From CAZKBP01 sp964551015 (GTDB lineage Bacteria > Bacteroidota > Bacteroidia > Cytophagales > Microscillaceae): a DNA stretch of 64,000 nt. The stretch covers positions 124,001 to 188,000 of the forward strand of contig CAZKBP010000003.1 in assembly GCA_964551015.1 (NCBI GenBank), read 5' to 3'. Positions 17,222 to 25,578 of the stretch are shown here, piece by piece (positions within the stretch are counted from its first letter, which is position 1; every line of letters begins with the position of its first letter). Below the pieces are notes generated by a model that was given only the letters and a program-made list of their open reading frames with translations, made no database searches and was not told where the DNA came from. Made by a program: the position numbers and the translations under genes.

Positions 17222-18094
17222 ATGAAAAAATATACACTTCTCTTTGGATTCTTGCTGAGTGTATGGAGTTGCCAGACCTCTCAGGAAATTGAACCCAACG
17301 CTCCTGTACCTGCCGAAACCATCTCAGCCGAATCACAATGGCAAACTTATCAAAGCCTAGAACAGGCGCTCGGGGTTGTCAACCAATCTTTATCCTCTCT
17401 CTACCAAGAAATTCGGAAAGGTAGCGGAGAAAAAAGCCTAGGAGCAGAATTTCCCTGTGGTTCCTTTTTCTTTTTTGTTAACTCGCAGGAAAACCCCGTT
17501 CCAGGCTTTGGGAGCTACGATTTTTATAATTCGCTTACCTTACAGTTTGGCGAGCCTGACTGTCCGAACGATTTCCTCAAAAATGGTTCTATAGAACTGT
17601 ATTTTGGAGGGCTTTTAGAAAATCGTTGGAAAGACTCACTGGTGCTCAATCAAATCCAACTGGCCGACCAAACCACCCTCAGTGCCTACCGGAGCAGTAC
17701 CGTTTTGCCAGAACTGAGTGAGTCGGGTAGTGAGGTTTTTCAAGTTCTGACCGGAGCCGACATTACTCTATCTGGAGGAGAACGTTATGCTCTTACCTTG
17801 AAAGAGCAGATCACCTATCAGCATCGTTTTACGGCAGAAGAAATACAAACACGTGTTGTAGAAGCCGAAATCCAAGATTTTAATGCTAATCTGAGTTTTA
17901 CGGTCAAAACTGCACAGCCACTACTGAGCCTAGCCCGTTGTAATCCGCCTCTGGCGTACCCAGTATCGGGTCGGCTGGATTTTGAGAATGATCTATTCTT
18001 CTTAAACTTCAGCATTGATTACGGAGACGGCACTTGCGACAACCAGGCACTTTTGATTCCCTTCATAGGTAATCCGGTTGAGATTGATTTGTAG
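17222..18094 (+). CDS. Hypothetical lipoprotein
   Basis: 290 residues, not recognised. The start 'MKKYTLLFGFLLSVWSCQTS' gives a lipoprotein signal with Cys 17. The mature part is mostly beta-strand-like, with an amphipathic helix at 42-65 ('LEQALGVVNQSLSSLYQEI'). It contains Cys pairs around 'EFPCGSF'/'GEPDCPNDF' and near the C-terminus ('LARCNPPLAYPVSGRLDF', 'DYGDGTCDNQALL'). The latter 'P.sGr..f......l.l.iDYGdG.CDn.a.l' pattern is seen in many Bacteroidota lipoproteins of unknown role. It is located alone upstream of a cluster of palindromes. Confidence 0.7.
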   Translation: MKKYTLLFGFLLSVWSCQTSQEIEPNAPVPAETISAESQWQTYQSLEQALGVVNQSLSSLYQEIRKGSGEKSLGAEFPCGSFFFFVNSQENPVPGFGSYDFYNSLTLQFGEPDCPNDFLKNGSIELYFGGLLENRWKDSLVLNQIQLADQTTLSAYRSSTVLPELSESGSEVFQVLTGADITLSGGERYALTLKEQITYQHRFTAEEIQTRVVEAEIQDFNANLSFTVKTAQPLLSLARCNPPLAYPVSGRLDFENDLFFLNFSIDYGDGTCDNQALLIPFIGNPVEIDL

Positions 18095-18098
18095 AACA

Positions 18099-18186
18099 GC
18101 AAGATGGGAATCTTGCCAACTTCAAATGCGAAGTTTCCAAACTTCGCATAGCCTAGTTTATGGCTCTGCTAAGATTCCGATCTTGC
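18099..18186. repeat. Cluster of three short palindromes (REP-like)
   Basis: Three hairpin-forming units in 88 nt. The first is GCAAGAT/ATCTTGC (18099-18116), 7-bp arms. The second is ATGCGAAGTTT/AAACTTCGCAT (18126-18149), a perfect 11-bp stem with a 2-nt loop. The third is an imperfect GCTAAGAT/GATCTTGC (18168-18186), related to the first by inversion. They lie between the lipoprotein stop and the ileS promoter. No poly-T follows, so a simple terminator is unlikely; a repetitive extragenic palindrome is the better reading. Confidence 0.6.
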
Positions 18187-18191
18187 CTCCC

Positions 18192-18225
18192 TTTGCGCCC
18201 CTTCCCAAAAAAATCCCTATCTTTG
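18192..18225 (+). promoter_or_regulatory. Promoter of ileS
   Basis: TTTG (18192-18195), a 22-nt spacer, then TATCTTTG (18218-18225), an exact match to the Bacteroidota -33/-7 consensus. The predicted start of transcription is near 18232, leaving a leader of about 30 nt. Confidence 0.7.
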
Positions 18226-18262
18226 TACTCGTCAAAAACCCTATAAATACAGGAGTATACAA

Positions 18263-21200
18263 GTGAAGCAATATAAAGAATATAAGGACTTTAGCTTTCC
18301 CGAATTAGAGCGTGAAACTCTGCGCTTTTGGGATGAACACCGCATCTTCGAGAAATCCATCAGCACCCGCGAAGGCAAACCCCGCTTTACCTTCTACGAG
18401 GGGCCACCCTCGGCCAACGGAATGCCCGGTATCCACCACGTCATGGCGCGTACCATCAAAGATATTTTCTGCCGCTTCAAGACTTTACAAGGCTTTCAGG
18501 TAAAACGCAAGGCAGGCTGGGACACCCACGGCTTGCCCATCGAGCTAAGCGTAGAAAAAGAACTCGGTATTACCAAAGACGACATTGGCAAGAAAATCTC
18601 CATCGAAGAGTATAACCAAAAATGTCGCGAAACGGTGATGAAATACACCGACGCCTGGAGCCAACTGACCAACCAAATGGGCTACTGGGTGGATATGAAA
18701 AATCCTTATATCACCTACCATAATGACTACATTGAGACGGTTTGGCATCTATTAAAAGAACTTCACAACAAAGGACTTCTATACAAGGGCTACACCGTGC
18801 AGCCCTATTCGCCCAAGGCGGGTTCAGGCCTGAGTTCGCACGAACTCAATCAGCCGGGAACTTACCGAGATGTATCCGATACTTCCATCGTGGCGCAATT
18901 CAAGGTGAAGCGAAACGAACAATCTGAGTTTCTATTTGAAGATAAAGATGAAGACGTACGCATCTTGGCTTGGACTACCACGCCGTGGACTTTGCCCTCC
19001 AACTGTGCCCTGGCGATTGGAGAGAACATCACTTACGTGAAAGTCAAAACTTTCAACCCTTATACTTTTGATCCGGTTTCGGTCGTGTTAGCCAAGGAAC
19101 TGGTTGGTCGTTATTTCTCTCCCAAAAACAAGGATTTACCCCTTGAAGATTATAAGCAAGGCAACAAAAAAATCCCTTACCAAGTAGCTCAGGAATTCCC
19201 TGGCTCTGAATTGGTAGAGATTCGCTATGAGCAGTTGATGCCTTTTGTAACTAATGAGGAATTAGAAAAAAATGCCTTCCGCGTGATTCCGGGCGATTTT
19301 GTCAGCACCGAAGACGGAACAGGCGTCGTACATACAGCTTCCCTCTTTGGGGCGGATGACTTTCGCGTAACCCAACAAAACAACGTGCCCGCCGTAACCG
19401 TCAAAGATGAAAATGGCAACGACGTGCCTCTCGTGGATAAGCAAGGTCGCTTCGTGAAGGAAGTAGGGGAATTTGGCGGCAAATACGTGAAAGCCGAGTA
19501 CGAAGACGAGGAAACCCTGGCCGATCCAAACTACAAATCCACGGATGTACTGATTGCCATCAAGCTCAAGGGTGAAAACAAAGCCTTTAAAGTAGAAAAA
19601 TATCTCCACTCTTACCCGCACTGCTGGCGTACAGATAAGCCCGTCTTGTATTACCCACTGGATTCTTGGTTTATCAAAACCACGGCCATGAAAGAAAGGC
19701 TCGTGGAACTCAACAGAACCATCAACTGGAAGCCTGCCGCCACGGGAGAAGGCCGCTTTGGCAACTGGCTGGAAAATCTAGTGGATTGGAATCTCTCTCG
19801 CCAACGTTACTGGGGAATCCCTCTACCCATCTGGCGTACCGAAGACGGACAGGAAGAAAAATGCATCGGTTCTATCACTGAACTCTACGAAGAGATCGAG
19901 GCCGCCAAGGAAGCCGGACTGATGCAAGAAAATCCAATTGGCTCCTACGAGTATATCAGCGAAGTCAAGAAAGATGAAGAAGGCAATGTAACGGATTCCA
20001 AAATCATTGATGCCTTTTTTAATCCCGATCGCTTTGACTTACACCGTCCTTATGTGGATGAAATCGTGCTCGTTTCCTCCCAAGGAGAAGCCATGTACCG
20101 CGAGACAGATTTGATCGATGTCTGGTTTGACTCGGGTTCTATGCCTTACGCCCAGTTCCATTATCCCTTTGAAAATCAGGAAGAATTCGAGCAAGCTTAT
20201 CCGGCTGATTTTATTTCCGAAGGGGTGGACCAGACTCGGGGTTGGTTTTTTACCTTACACGCCATCGCGGGAATGCTCTTTGACTCGGTAGCCTTTAAAA
20301 ATGTGGTTTCCACGGGATTAGTACTGGATAAAGACGGTCGTAAAATGTCCAAGCGACTGGGCAATGCCGTGAATCCTTTTGATACGCTAAACCAGTACGG
20401 GGCGGATGCCACGCGCTGGTACATGATCTCGAATGCCAATCCTTGGGATAATTTGAAGTTTGATCTGGCAGGCATTGAAGAGGTGCTGCGCCGCTTCTTT
20501 GGCACGCTTAAAAATACCTATTCATTCTTCTCGCTTTATGCGAACTTGGATAATTTTTGCTACGAGCAAGAGGATATTCCCTTGGAAAAACGTACCGAAA
20601 GCGACCGCTGGATTATCTCCAAACTCAATAGCCTCATCAAGGCCGTGGAAGCGGCCTACGAGGACTACGAGCCGACCAAAGTCGCCCGCCTGATCCAAGA
20701 TTTTACCATTGATGATCTCAGCAACTGGTACGTGCGCTTGAACCGCAAACGTTTCTGGAAAGCTGCTTATAATGAAGACAAGGCCGCTGCCTACCAGACG
20801 CTTTATGTCTGTCTAGAAACCATCGCTAAACTGGCTTCTCCCATTATGCCTTTTTATAGCGAACGCTTGTTCAAAGATCTAAATGAAATCAGCCAACGAG
20901 ACGAGAGTGAATCTGTACACTTGAGCGTATTTCCCAAGGCAGACGAGGCCGCGATTGACTTAGAACTGGAAGCCAAAATGGGAGCCGCCCAGCGCATCTC
21001 TTCCCTCACGCACTCCTTGCGCAAGGGAGCCAATATCCGTGTGCGTCAGCCCTTGAAGCGTATCTTGGTGCCCGTTTTGGATGATAAATCTCAGGAGCAA
21101 ATCTCCGCCGTGAAGGATTTGATTCTCTCCGAGGTCAATGTCAAGGATTTGGAGTTCATCGGGGATGATTCAGGGGTACTGGTCAAGAGCGTGAAGCCCA

Positions 21201-21733
21201 ACTTCAAAGAACTCGGCCAGAAGTACAAGAAAGAAGTCAAAAACGTGGTCAAAGTCATCAACGAACTTTCCAAGGAAGAAGTCAATCAGTTGGAAAAAAC
21301 GGGAAGCCTCCAAAAAGAGGGTTACGATCTAGTACCCGAAGATATTCTCATTACTTCCGAAGAGGTAGAAGGCTTCTCGGTAGCAAACGAGCAAGGCATG
21401 ACTGTGGCCTTAGATATGGAAATTGATGAAAACTTGCGTAAAGAAGGCTTGGCCCGTGACTTCGTGAATCGTGTCCAAAATCTCCGCAAGGACACGGGAT
21501 TAGAAGTACAGGATAAAATCAAAATCTCAGTCCACACCAAAGACGATTTCGTGCAAGATGCCCTCCAGCAACACGAGGAGTACATCAATACCGAAACCCA
21601 AGCTCTAGCCTTAGAATTTACCCAAAACCTCAAAGATGCTCAGAACTTTGAGATCGAGGAGTTTAACCTCGAGGTCAGCATCCAGCAAACCGAGGAAGAA
21701 GGTTCTAAGGGGATTTTGGGAGCGATTAGTTAG
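18263..21733 (+). CDS. ileS: Isoleucyl-tRNA synthetase with altered GIHH signature
   Basis: 1156 residues, full-length class I synthetase that charges tRNA-Ile. The start is GTG: an AGGAG site at 18251-18255 lies 7 nt upstream, and 'MKQYKEYKDFSFPELERETL' matches family N-termini. The active-site motif that is usually HIGH reads 'SANGMPGIHHVMA', i.e. G56-I57-H58-H59. The second signature is 'GRKMSKRLGNAVNP' (K694-R698). The editing domain (CP1) contains 'LAWTTTPWTLPSNCALAIG' and the expected 'GTGVVHTASLFGADDF'. KMSKR rather than KMSKS, and the long C-terminal domain without a zinc knuckle, suit type 2 (eukaryote-like) IleRS. The GxHH swap is reported to go with mupirocin hyper-resistance in that type. 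Confidence 0.98.
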   Translation: MKQYKEYKDFSFPELERETLRFWDEHRIFEKSISTREGKPRFTFYEGPPSANGMPGIHHVMARTIKDIFCRFKTLQGFQVKRKAGWDTHGLPIELSVEKELGITKDDIGKKISIEEYNQKCRETVMKYTDAWSQLTNQMGYWVDMKNPYITYHNDYIETVWHLLKELHNKGLLYKGYTVQPYSPKAGSGLSSHELNQPGTYRDVSDTSIVAQFKVKRNEQSEFLFEDKDEDVRILAWTTTPWTLPSNCALAIGENITYVKVKTFNPYTFDPVSVVLAKELVGRYFSPKNKDLPLEDYKQGNKKIPYQVAQEFPGSELVEIRYEQLMPFVTNEELEKNAFRVIPGDFVSTEDGTGVVHTASLFGADDFRVTQQNNVPAVTVKDENGNDVPLVDKQGRFVKEVGEFGGKYVKAEYEDEETLADPNYKSTDVLIAIKLKGENKAFKVEKYLHSYPHCWRTDKPVLYYPLDSWFIKTTAMKERLVELNRTINWKPAATGEGRFGNWLENLVDWNLSRQRYWGIPLPIWRTEDGQEEKCIGSITELYEEIEAAKEAGLMQENPIGSYEYISEVKKDEEGNVTDSKIIDAFFNPDRFDLHRPYVDEIVLVSSQGEAMYRETDLIDVWFDSGSMPYAQFHYPFENQEEFEQAYPADFISEGVDQTRGWFFTLHAIAGMLFDSVAFKNVVSTGLVLDKDGRKMSKRLGNAVNPFDTLNQYGADATRWYMISNANPWDNLKFDLAGIEEVLRRFFGTLKNTYSFFSLYANLDNFCYEQEDIPLEKRTESDRWIISKLNSLIKAVEAAYEDYEPTKVARLIQDFTIDDLSNWYVRLNRKRFWKAAYNEDKAAAYQTLYVCLETIAKLASPIMPFYSERLFKDLNEISQRDESESVHLSVFPKADEAAIDLELEAKMGAAQRISSLTHSLRKGANIRVRQPLKRILVPVLDDKSQEQISAVKDLILSEVNVKDLEFIGDDSGVLVKSVKPNFKELGQKYKKEVKNVVKVINELSKEEVNQLEKTGSLQKEGYDLVPEDILITSEEVEGFSVANEQGMTVALDMEIDENLRKEGLARDFVNRVQNLRKDTGLEVQDKIKISVHTKDDFVQDALQQHEEYINTETQALALEFTQNLKDAQNFEIEEFNLEVSIQQTEEEGSKGILGAIS

Positions 21734-21779
21734 TCAGTACTTGAGCGTAATGTGATTGTGAACGAGCCGAAAATATTAT

Positions 21780-22196
21780 ATGGAGATATTATTTTGGTAT
21801 TTTATCTGGCCTTTCGTCATTATCATCTCTTTTACAGTCGGAGTTCTTAGCTTCTTTGAGAAGTTTCGGTTGAAAGCCTATAAGGTCTCAAAGAGTGAAG
21901 GTTTAGCTTATTTCATTTTATTTTACAGCAGATTATTTATTGTGCTTTCTACTCTAGTATATTTTTCATCCCTTGAAGAATGTTTCCAGAATAAAGAATT
22001 GGGTCACTTGAATATTCAGGATTATTTTCATAATCTCTTTTTAACTGTTGACTATTTTATAGGTTGGGTATTCTTTTATTGGAGTATCCCTATAATCGCT
22101 ATCAGCTTACTAATGTCTTCTATTGGGGTGTTAATCAAGCGTACTAACTGGAAAGTCTGCCTGAAACAGAAAGACAAAAATAGAAGCAGCATTTAG
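21780..22196 (+). CDS. Small membrane protein of unknown function
   Basis: 138 residues, not recognised. Three or four hydrophobic stretches: 'ILFWYFIWPFVIIISFTVGV', 'AYFILFYSRLFIVLSTLVYF' and 'YFIGWVFFYWSIPIIAISLL', with a basic C-terminal tail ('KRTNWKVCLKQKDKNRSS'). The base composition is visibly more A+T-rich than ileS and the deiminase gene on either side, and codon choice differs, which suggests recent arrival or rapid divergence. It is followed immediately by what looks like the tail of a broken gene in another frame. Confidence 0.5.
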   Translation: MEILFWYFIWPFVIIISFTVGVLSFFEKFRLKAYKVSKSEGLAYFILFYSRLFIVLSTLVYFSSLEECFQNKELGHLNIQDYFHNLFLTVDYFIGWVFFYWSIPIIAISLLMSSIGVLIKRTNWKVCLKQKDKNRSSI

Positions 22197-22305
22197 CCAA
22201 TATTACGAAGCACGTTTCCAAAAAATGGAAGCCAACTTTGCCTCTATCGAGGAAGCGGTAAAACTCTACCAAATCTCCCCAAAAAACAAAACTGAATCAA
22301 CTTAG
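22165..22305 (+). pseudogene. Possible 3' remnant of a coding sequence
   Basis: From 22165 a frame without a start reads 'NRKTKIEAAFSQYYEARFQK', continues 'MEANFASIEEAVKLYQ' and stops at 22303-22305. Its codon choice (GCC, AAC, ATC, GAG, CTC) looks like native genes, unlike the A+T-rich frame before it. A stop just upstream (22162-22164) and the lack of a good start suggest the 3' end of a lost gene. A 26-codon peptide from the internal ATG is the alternative. Confidence 0.3.
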
Positions 22306-22318
22306 AAAGCTTATTTTC

Positions 22319-22342
22319 CGTGGTAGTGATTGCTCTACCACG
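22319..22342. repeat. Short palindrome downstream of the gene remnant
   Basis: CGTGGTAG (22319-22326) pairs with CTACCACG (22335-22342). The outer TTTTC and GAAAA segments extend the pairing with a one-base slip. It lies 68 nt before the deiminase gene. There is no T-run; it is like other small palindromes in the window. Confidence 0.5.
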
Positions 22343-22410
22343 AGAAAAATTCTTCTCTTCCTGAGTACAAGCTATCAGGCAAATGCTTATCTTGGATGCG
22401 TTGATCGTTT

Positions 22411-23595
22411 ATGCTGATGAAATCATATTTTAAACACTACTTACTCCGGGGCAGAAACTTTGCCTGGCTGTTGCTAGGCTTGAGTGCTTGCTTAGCTATT
22501 GATGCGAACCATTTTCGCTTAGTAGCAGATTTTGAAGAAAACGAAAGAATCTATGTCGTTTACATTCCTCAGCCATACATAGAGGAATTGATTAGTCAAT
22601 TAAGCCAATATGAGCAAATTGGAGTGTTCGTGCAATCGGCTCAGGAAATAGCTAAGGTTAGCCAAAGCTTAGAAAAAGCCCAGGCTCGTATAGAAAACCT
22701 ACGTTTTAGCGTTGCGCCCAAGGTAGATCAATGGATTCGGGATTCAGCGCCCGCCATTCTCAAAAACAAAAAAGGACAATTGCAGGCCGTGGAGTTTGTT
22801 TCTCCCAAAAAGGTCTTTGACCAAAACGACCGTTACATCGCTCAGGGTTTAAAATTGCCGCTTAGGTCCAGCCAAATCAAGGCCGTGGGTGGAGCTCGTG
22901 AATCCAATGGAGAGGGCTTGGTGCTAGCCACCGAGGAATTTTACCAAAATATGGATTCAGTTTTTGATCGGGATCAAATAGAAGCAGATTTGAAGACTAA
23001 TTATGGAATCAAAAAGGTGATTTGGCTAGAAAAGGGTTTGCTGGAAGATGGAATTTTTGAGAAAGGACCTATTTATGAAAATATTCACCCCTTAGGTTCG
23101 GGAGGGCACGTGGATGAATTTTGTCGTTTTGTGAACTCGCATACGGTGCTCTTGGCTGAGGTGGCCGTCGCCGATACCAGCAAACATCCTCTTTATAAAA
23201 TGAATTATGAGCGTTTGGAAAAAAACTATCAAATCCTGAAAGCCCAGCCTGAACCCAAATTAAAAATCATCCGCGCACCCGCCGCCGAATTAATTTTTCA
23301 GCAAATCAGGCATCCCAGAGATAAGAAAAACTATCAAATCGTATTGGCGGCTAGCTATCTGAATTTTGTCATTGGCAATCGGGTCATCCTCGCGGCAAAA
23401 TACTATCAAGAGGGAATGCCTCTTTCGGTAAAAGCAAAGGACGAAGCCATTTACCAAATCTTGAAAACACAATTTCCAAAACATGAAATTGTACAGCTAG
23501 ACCCCAGACGCTTGAATGCCCGTGGGGGTGGCTTTCATTGTGTTACTTTTAACTTGCCCACCAGCAAATCCAAGAAAAAAATCAAAAGAGGATAA
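22411..23595 (+). CDS. Agmatine/peptidylarginine deiminase family (PAD_porph) lipoprotein
   Basis: 394 residues. The N-terminal segment 'NFAWLLLGLSAC' forms a signal with a clean lipobox L24-S-A-C27, so the enzyme should be anchored outside the cytoplasm. Catalytic residues of the PAD_porph family are all present: D111 ('VDQWIRDSAPAIL'), H233 and D235 ('SGGHVDEFCRF') and the nucleophile C377 ('RGGGFHCVTFN'). 'GARESNGEG' (161-169) corresponds to the substrate loop. The family hydrolyses guanidinium groups (agmatine to N-carbamoylputrescine, or peptidyl-arginine to citrulline). Export argues for a peptide or extracellular substrate, as in the Porphyromonas enzyme, over cytosolic polyamine synthesis. 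No putrescine-pathway partner gene is adjacent. Confidence 0.9.
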   Translation: MLMKSYFKHYLLRGRNFAWLLLGLSACLAIDANHFRLVADFEENERIYVVYIPQPYIEELISQLSQYEQIGVFVQSAQEIAKVSQSLEKAQARIENLRFSVAPKVDQWIRDSAPAILKNKKGQLQAVEFVSPKKVFDQNDRYIAQGLKLPLRSSQIKAVGGARESNGEGLVLATEEFYQNMDSVFDRDQIEADLKTNYGIKKVIWLEKGLLEDGIFEKGPIYENIHPLGSGGHVDEFCRFVNSHTVLLAEVAVADTSKHPLYKMNYERLEKNYQILKAQPEPKLKIIRAPAAELIFQQIRHPRDKKNYQIVLAASYLNFVIGNRVILAAKYYQEGMPLSVKAKDEAIYQILKTQFPKHEIVQLDPRRLNARGGGFHCVTFNLPTSKSKKKIKRG

Positions 23596-23607
23596 TCTTG
23601 CTCTGTT

Positions 23608-24102
23608 TTAAAAAGAAAGCAAAGAGAATAAAGTCTGTAGCACCCAGAAGACTAGATAAATCATCAAAGCAATCGTCAATAAAAACAGCACCAAGAGGGT
23701 AATCAAAATCCCTAAGCCAGAGCCTCGATGTTTACCTTCTTGGTAATGCTCTTTGAAAATACGCAGGTTGCGCGCATTAGGCTTGTAGAAAAAATCAACC
23801 ACATTCCCTAAAATCGGAATACTACCCAGCATCGTGTCTAGGGCTACATTCAGAAGCATCAAAATCACCAAACGCCCACTCGTGCCATAGCGCACCATGT
23901 GAAAGAGCATGTAAGCAGAAATAGCGAAGGAGGTCAAATCACCCACCCCCGGCAGCAGCCCCAGAATAGGATCAAGCCCAAAACGAAAATTTGTACCCGG
24001 CACTTCAAACTTGGTATCCATCCACCCCGACAAGCGGTCTAGCCATTGGAGGTCACTGGGCAGCTTTGTAGAAACTTGATGATTGGAATTAGATGCCTGC
24101 AT
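23608..24102 (-). CDS. DUF4112 membrane protein
   Basis: 164 residues with the DUF4112 signature: 'LDRLSGWMDTKFEVPGTNFR' then 'GLDPILGLLPGVGDLTSFAI', 'DTMLGSIPILGNVVDFFYKP' and 'NARNLRIFKEH'. Three membrane segments, the last at the C-terminus (132-160). The family is of unknown function. It is tail-to-tail with the deiminase gene, 12 nt apart, with no terminator in between. Confidence 0.92.
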   Translation of the reverse strand: MQASNSNHQVSTKLPSDLQWLDRLSGWMDTKFEVPGTNFRFGLDPILGLLPGVGDLTSFAISAYMLFHMVRYGTSGRLVILMLLNVALDTMLGSIPILGNVVDFFYKPNARNLRIFKEHYQEGKHRGSGLGILITLLVLFLLTIALMIYLVFWVLQTLFSLLSF

Positions 24103-24233
24103 ATGCTGTTTGGTGGTAGCTTATCGTGAACAACGCTTGATTGAGAGACGAAGATAGGCTCTTTTCGTGAAAAATATTTTCATTGTCCTAAATTCTGCTT
24201 ATTTTTCTTTTGAATCACAAAAAAGTTAAAACG

Positions 24234-24656
24234 ATGGCAGAACTCAAAACCCAACCCAACGCAGATGATGTAGTCGTATTTTTGGATCAAGTAGAAAACG
24301 AAAAGCGACGCCAAGATAGCCTCAAGGTGCTTGAACTCATGAAAGAAATTACCCAAGAATCGCCTCAAATGTGGGGCAAAAGCATCGTGGGTTTTGGGAG
24401 TTATCATTACAAATACGCAAGCGGGCGAGAAGGAGATTGGTATCTCACGGGATTTTCGCCTCGTAAGCAGAGCCTCACCCTGTACATTATGGCGGGTTTT
24501 GAGCAGTACGATGCACTTTTGGCACAACTGGGCAAATACAAAACGGGCAAATCTTGTCTTTACATCAACAAGCTAGAAGATGTTGATCTGGATGTACTGA
24601 AACAACTCATTTCGGCCTCCATCGAGTATATGAAAGAAAATTATCCAAATACATAA
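24234..24656 (+). CDS. DUF1801 domain protein
   Basis: 140 residues from the ATG at 24234; a TTG 24 nt upstream could add eight residues but has no support. Typical DUF1801 pattern: 'DVVVFLDQVENEKRRQDSLK', 'PQMWGKSIVGFGSYHYKYAS', 'GFSPRKQSLTLYIM', 'GKSCLYINKLEDVDLDVLKQ'. Family members are small soluble proteins of YdhG/frataxin-like fold, some linked to iron handling; no reaction is established. It is alone, divergent from the DUF4112 gene. Confidence 0.92.
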   Translation: MAELKTQPNADDVVVFLDQVENEKRRQDSLKVLELMKEITQESPQMWGKSIVGFGSYHYKYASGREGDWYLTGFSPRKQSLTLYIMAGFEQYDALLAQLGKYKTGKSCLYINKLEDVDLDVLKQLISASIEYMKENYPNT

Positions 24657-24746
24657 AAATCGTGTGAATCGAACAAATCCACACCGAGGCTGGTTATGTG
24701 TCTAATTAATTGCTTGATAAGTCTACACTACTGAAACTTCAAAAAA

Positions 24747-25511
24747 GTGAAAACAGTAAGCCATCACCCCTCCCATTCCTCTGAAGAATGGTTTAGTACT
24801 TGGTTTGACTCTCCTTACTATCACATTCTTTATCAGAACCGAGATCAAAGAGAGGCACAAAACTTCATTAATAATCTGGCTGATTTTCTAAATTTTCAGC
24901 CTCGCCATCGCATCCTAGACTTGGCTTGCGGAAGAGGTCGCCACGCGGTTTATCTCAACCAAAAAGGCTTGCAAGTCACGGGCGTGGATTTGTCAGAAGA
25001 AAACATAGCCTTTGCCCGCCAATATGAAAATGCGAGTCTCAAGTTTCGCGTGCACGATATGCGGAAAGTTTTAGAAGAATGCTGCTTTGATTTTATCCTG
25101 AATCTTTTCACCAGCTTTGGCTACTTCGAGACAGATGAAGAAAATATCAATGTTATCCAAGCCACCAAGGTCAACCTTAAACCCGAAGGACGCTTCGTGA
25201 TCGACTTTCTCAATCCTGAGAAAGTGATTCGAGAAATGATTTCTTACGAAGAAAAAACCTTAGAAGGCATTCAGTTTCGTATCCGCAAGACTTTACAAGA
25301 TAGGTATATTCTCAAAGACATACAGTTCGAGGCAGATGGACAAAGCTACCATTTTCAAGAACGGGTCAAAGCCATTGATTATAGTCTTTTCCAACATTAT
25401 TTCGATCGCTCGGGCATGGATCTAATTCACACTTTTGGCAATTATCAATTGGAAAGCTTTACACCGGCTACTTCCGATCGGATGATCTTTATCCTCGAGA
25501 AAAGAAGTTAA
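24747..25511 (+). CDS. Class I SAM-dependent methyltransferase
   Basis: 254 residues with a GTG start (24747). Motif I is 'ILDLACGRGRHAVYLNQKG' (residues 56-74), motif II 'VTGVDLSEENIAFARQ', motif IV 'CFDFILNLFTSFGYFE'. 'FTSFGYF' with N or D before it is typical of a widespread methyltransferase group with small or tRNA-like substrates, but the substrate cannot be named. The N-terminus 'SSEEWFSTWFDSPYYHILYQ' is also characteristic of this Bacteroidota group. Soluble, single gene, convergent with the flippase gene. Confidence 0.92.
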   Translation: MKTVSHHPSHSSEEWFSTWFDSPYYHILYQNRDQREAQNFINNLADFLNFQPRHRILDLACGRGRHAVYLNQKGLQVTGVDLSEENIAFARQYENASLKFRVHDMRKVLEECCFDFILNLFTSFGYFETDEENINVIQATKVNLKPEGRFVIDFLNPEKVIREMISYEEKTLEGIQFRIRKTLQDRYILKDIQFEADGQSYHFQERVKAIDYSLFQHYFDRSGMDLIHTFGNYQLESFTPATSDRMIFILEKRS

Positions 25512-25522
25512 AATAGCAGATT

Positions 25523-25578
25523 CGAAGATGGTAAGACTTAGAGAAGATCATTTTCGGGTCTTTAACTTACCATCTTCG
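25523..25578. repeat. Inverted repeat at the methyltransferase/flippase junction
   Basis: Perfect 13-bp arms CGAAGATGGTAAG (25523-25535) and CTTACCATCTTCG (25566-25578), with GAC/GTC continuing inside. The right arm encodes the last residues of the flippase. There is no T-run on either side. It may act as a transcript-end hairpin for the convergent genes. Confidence 0.5.
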
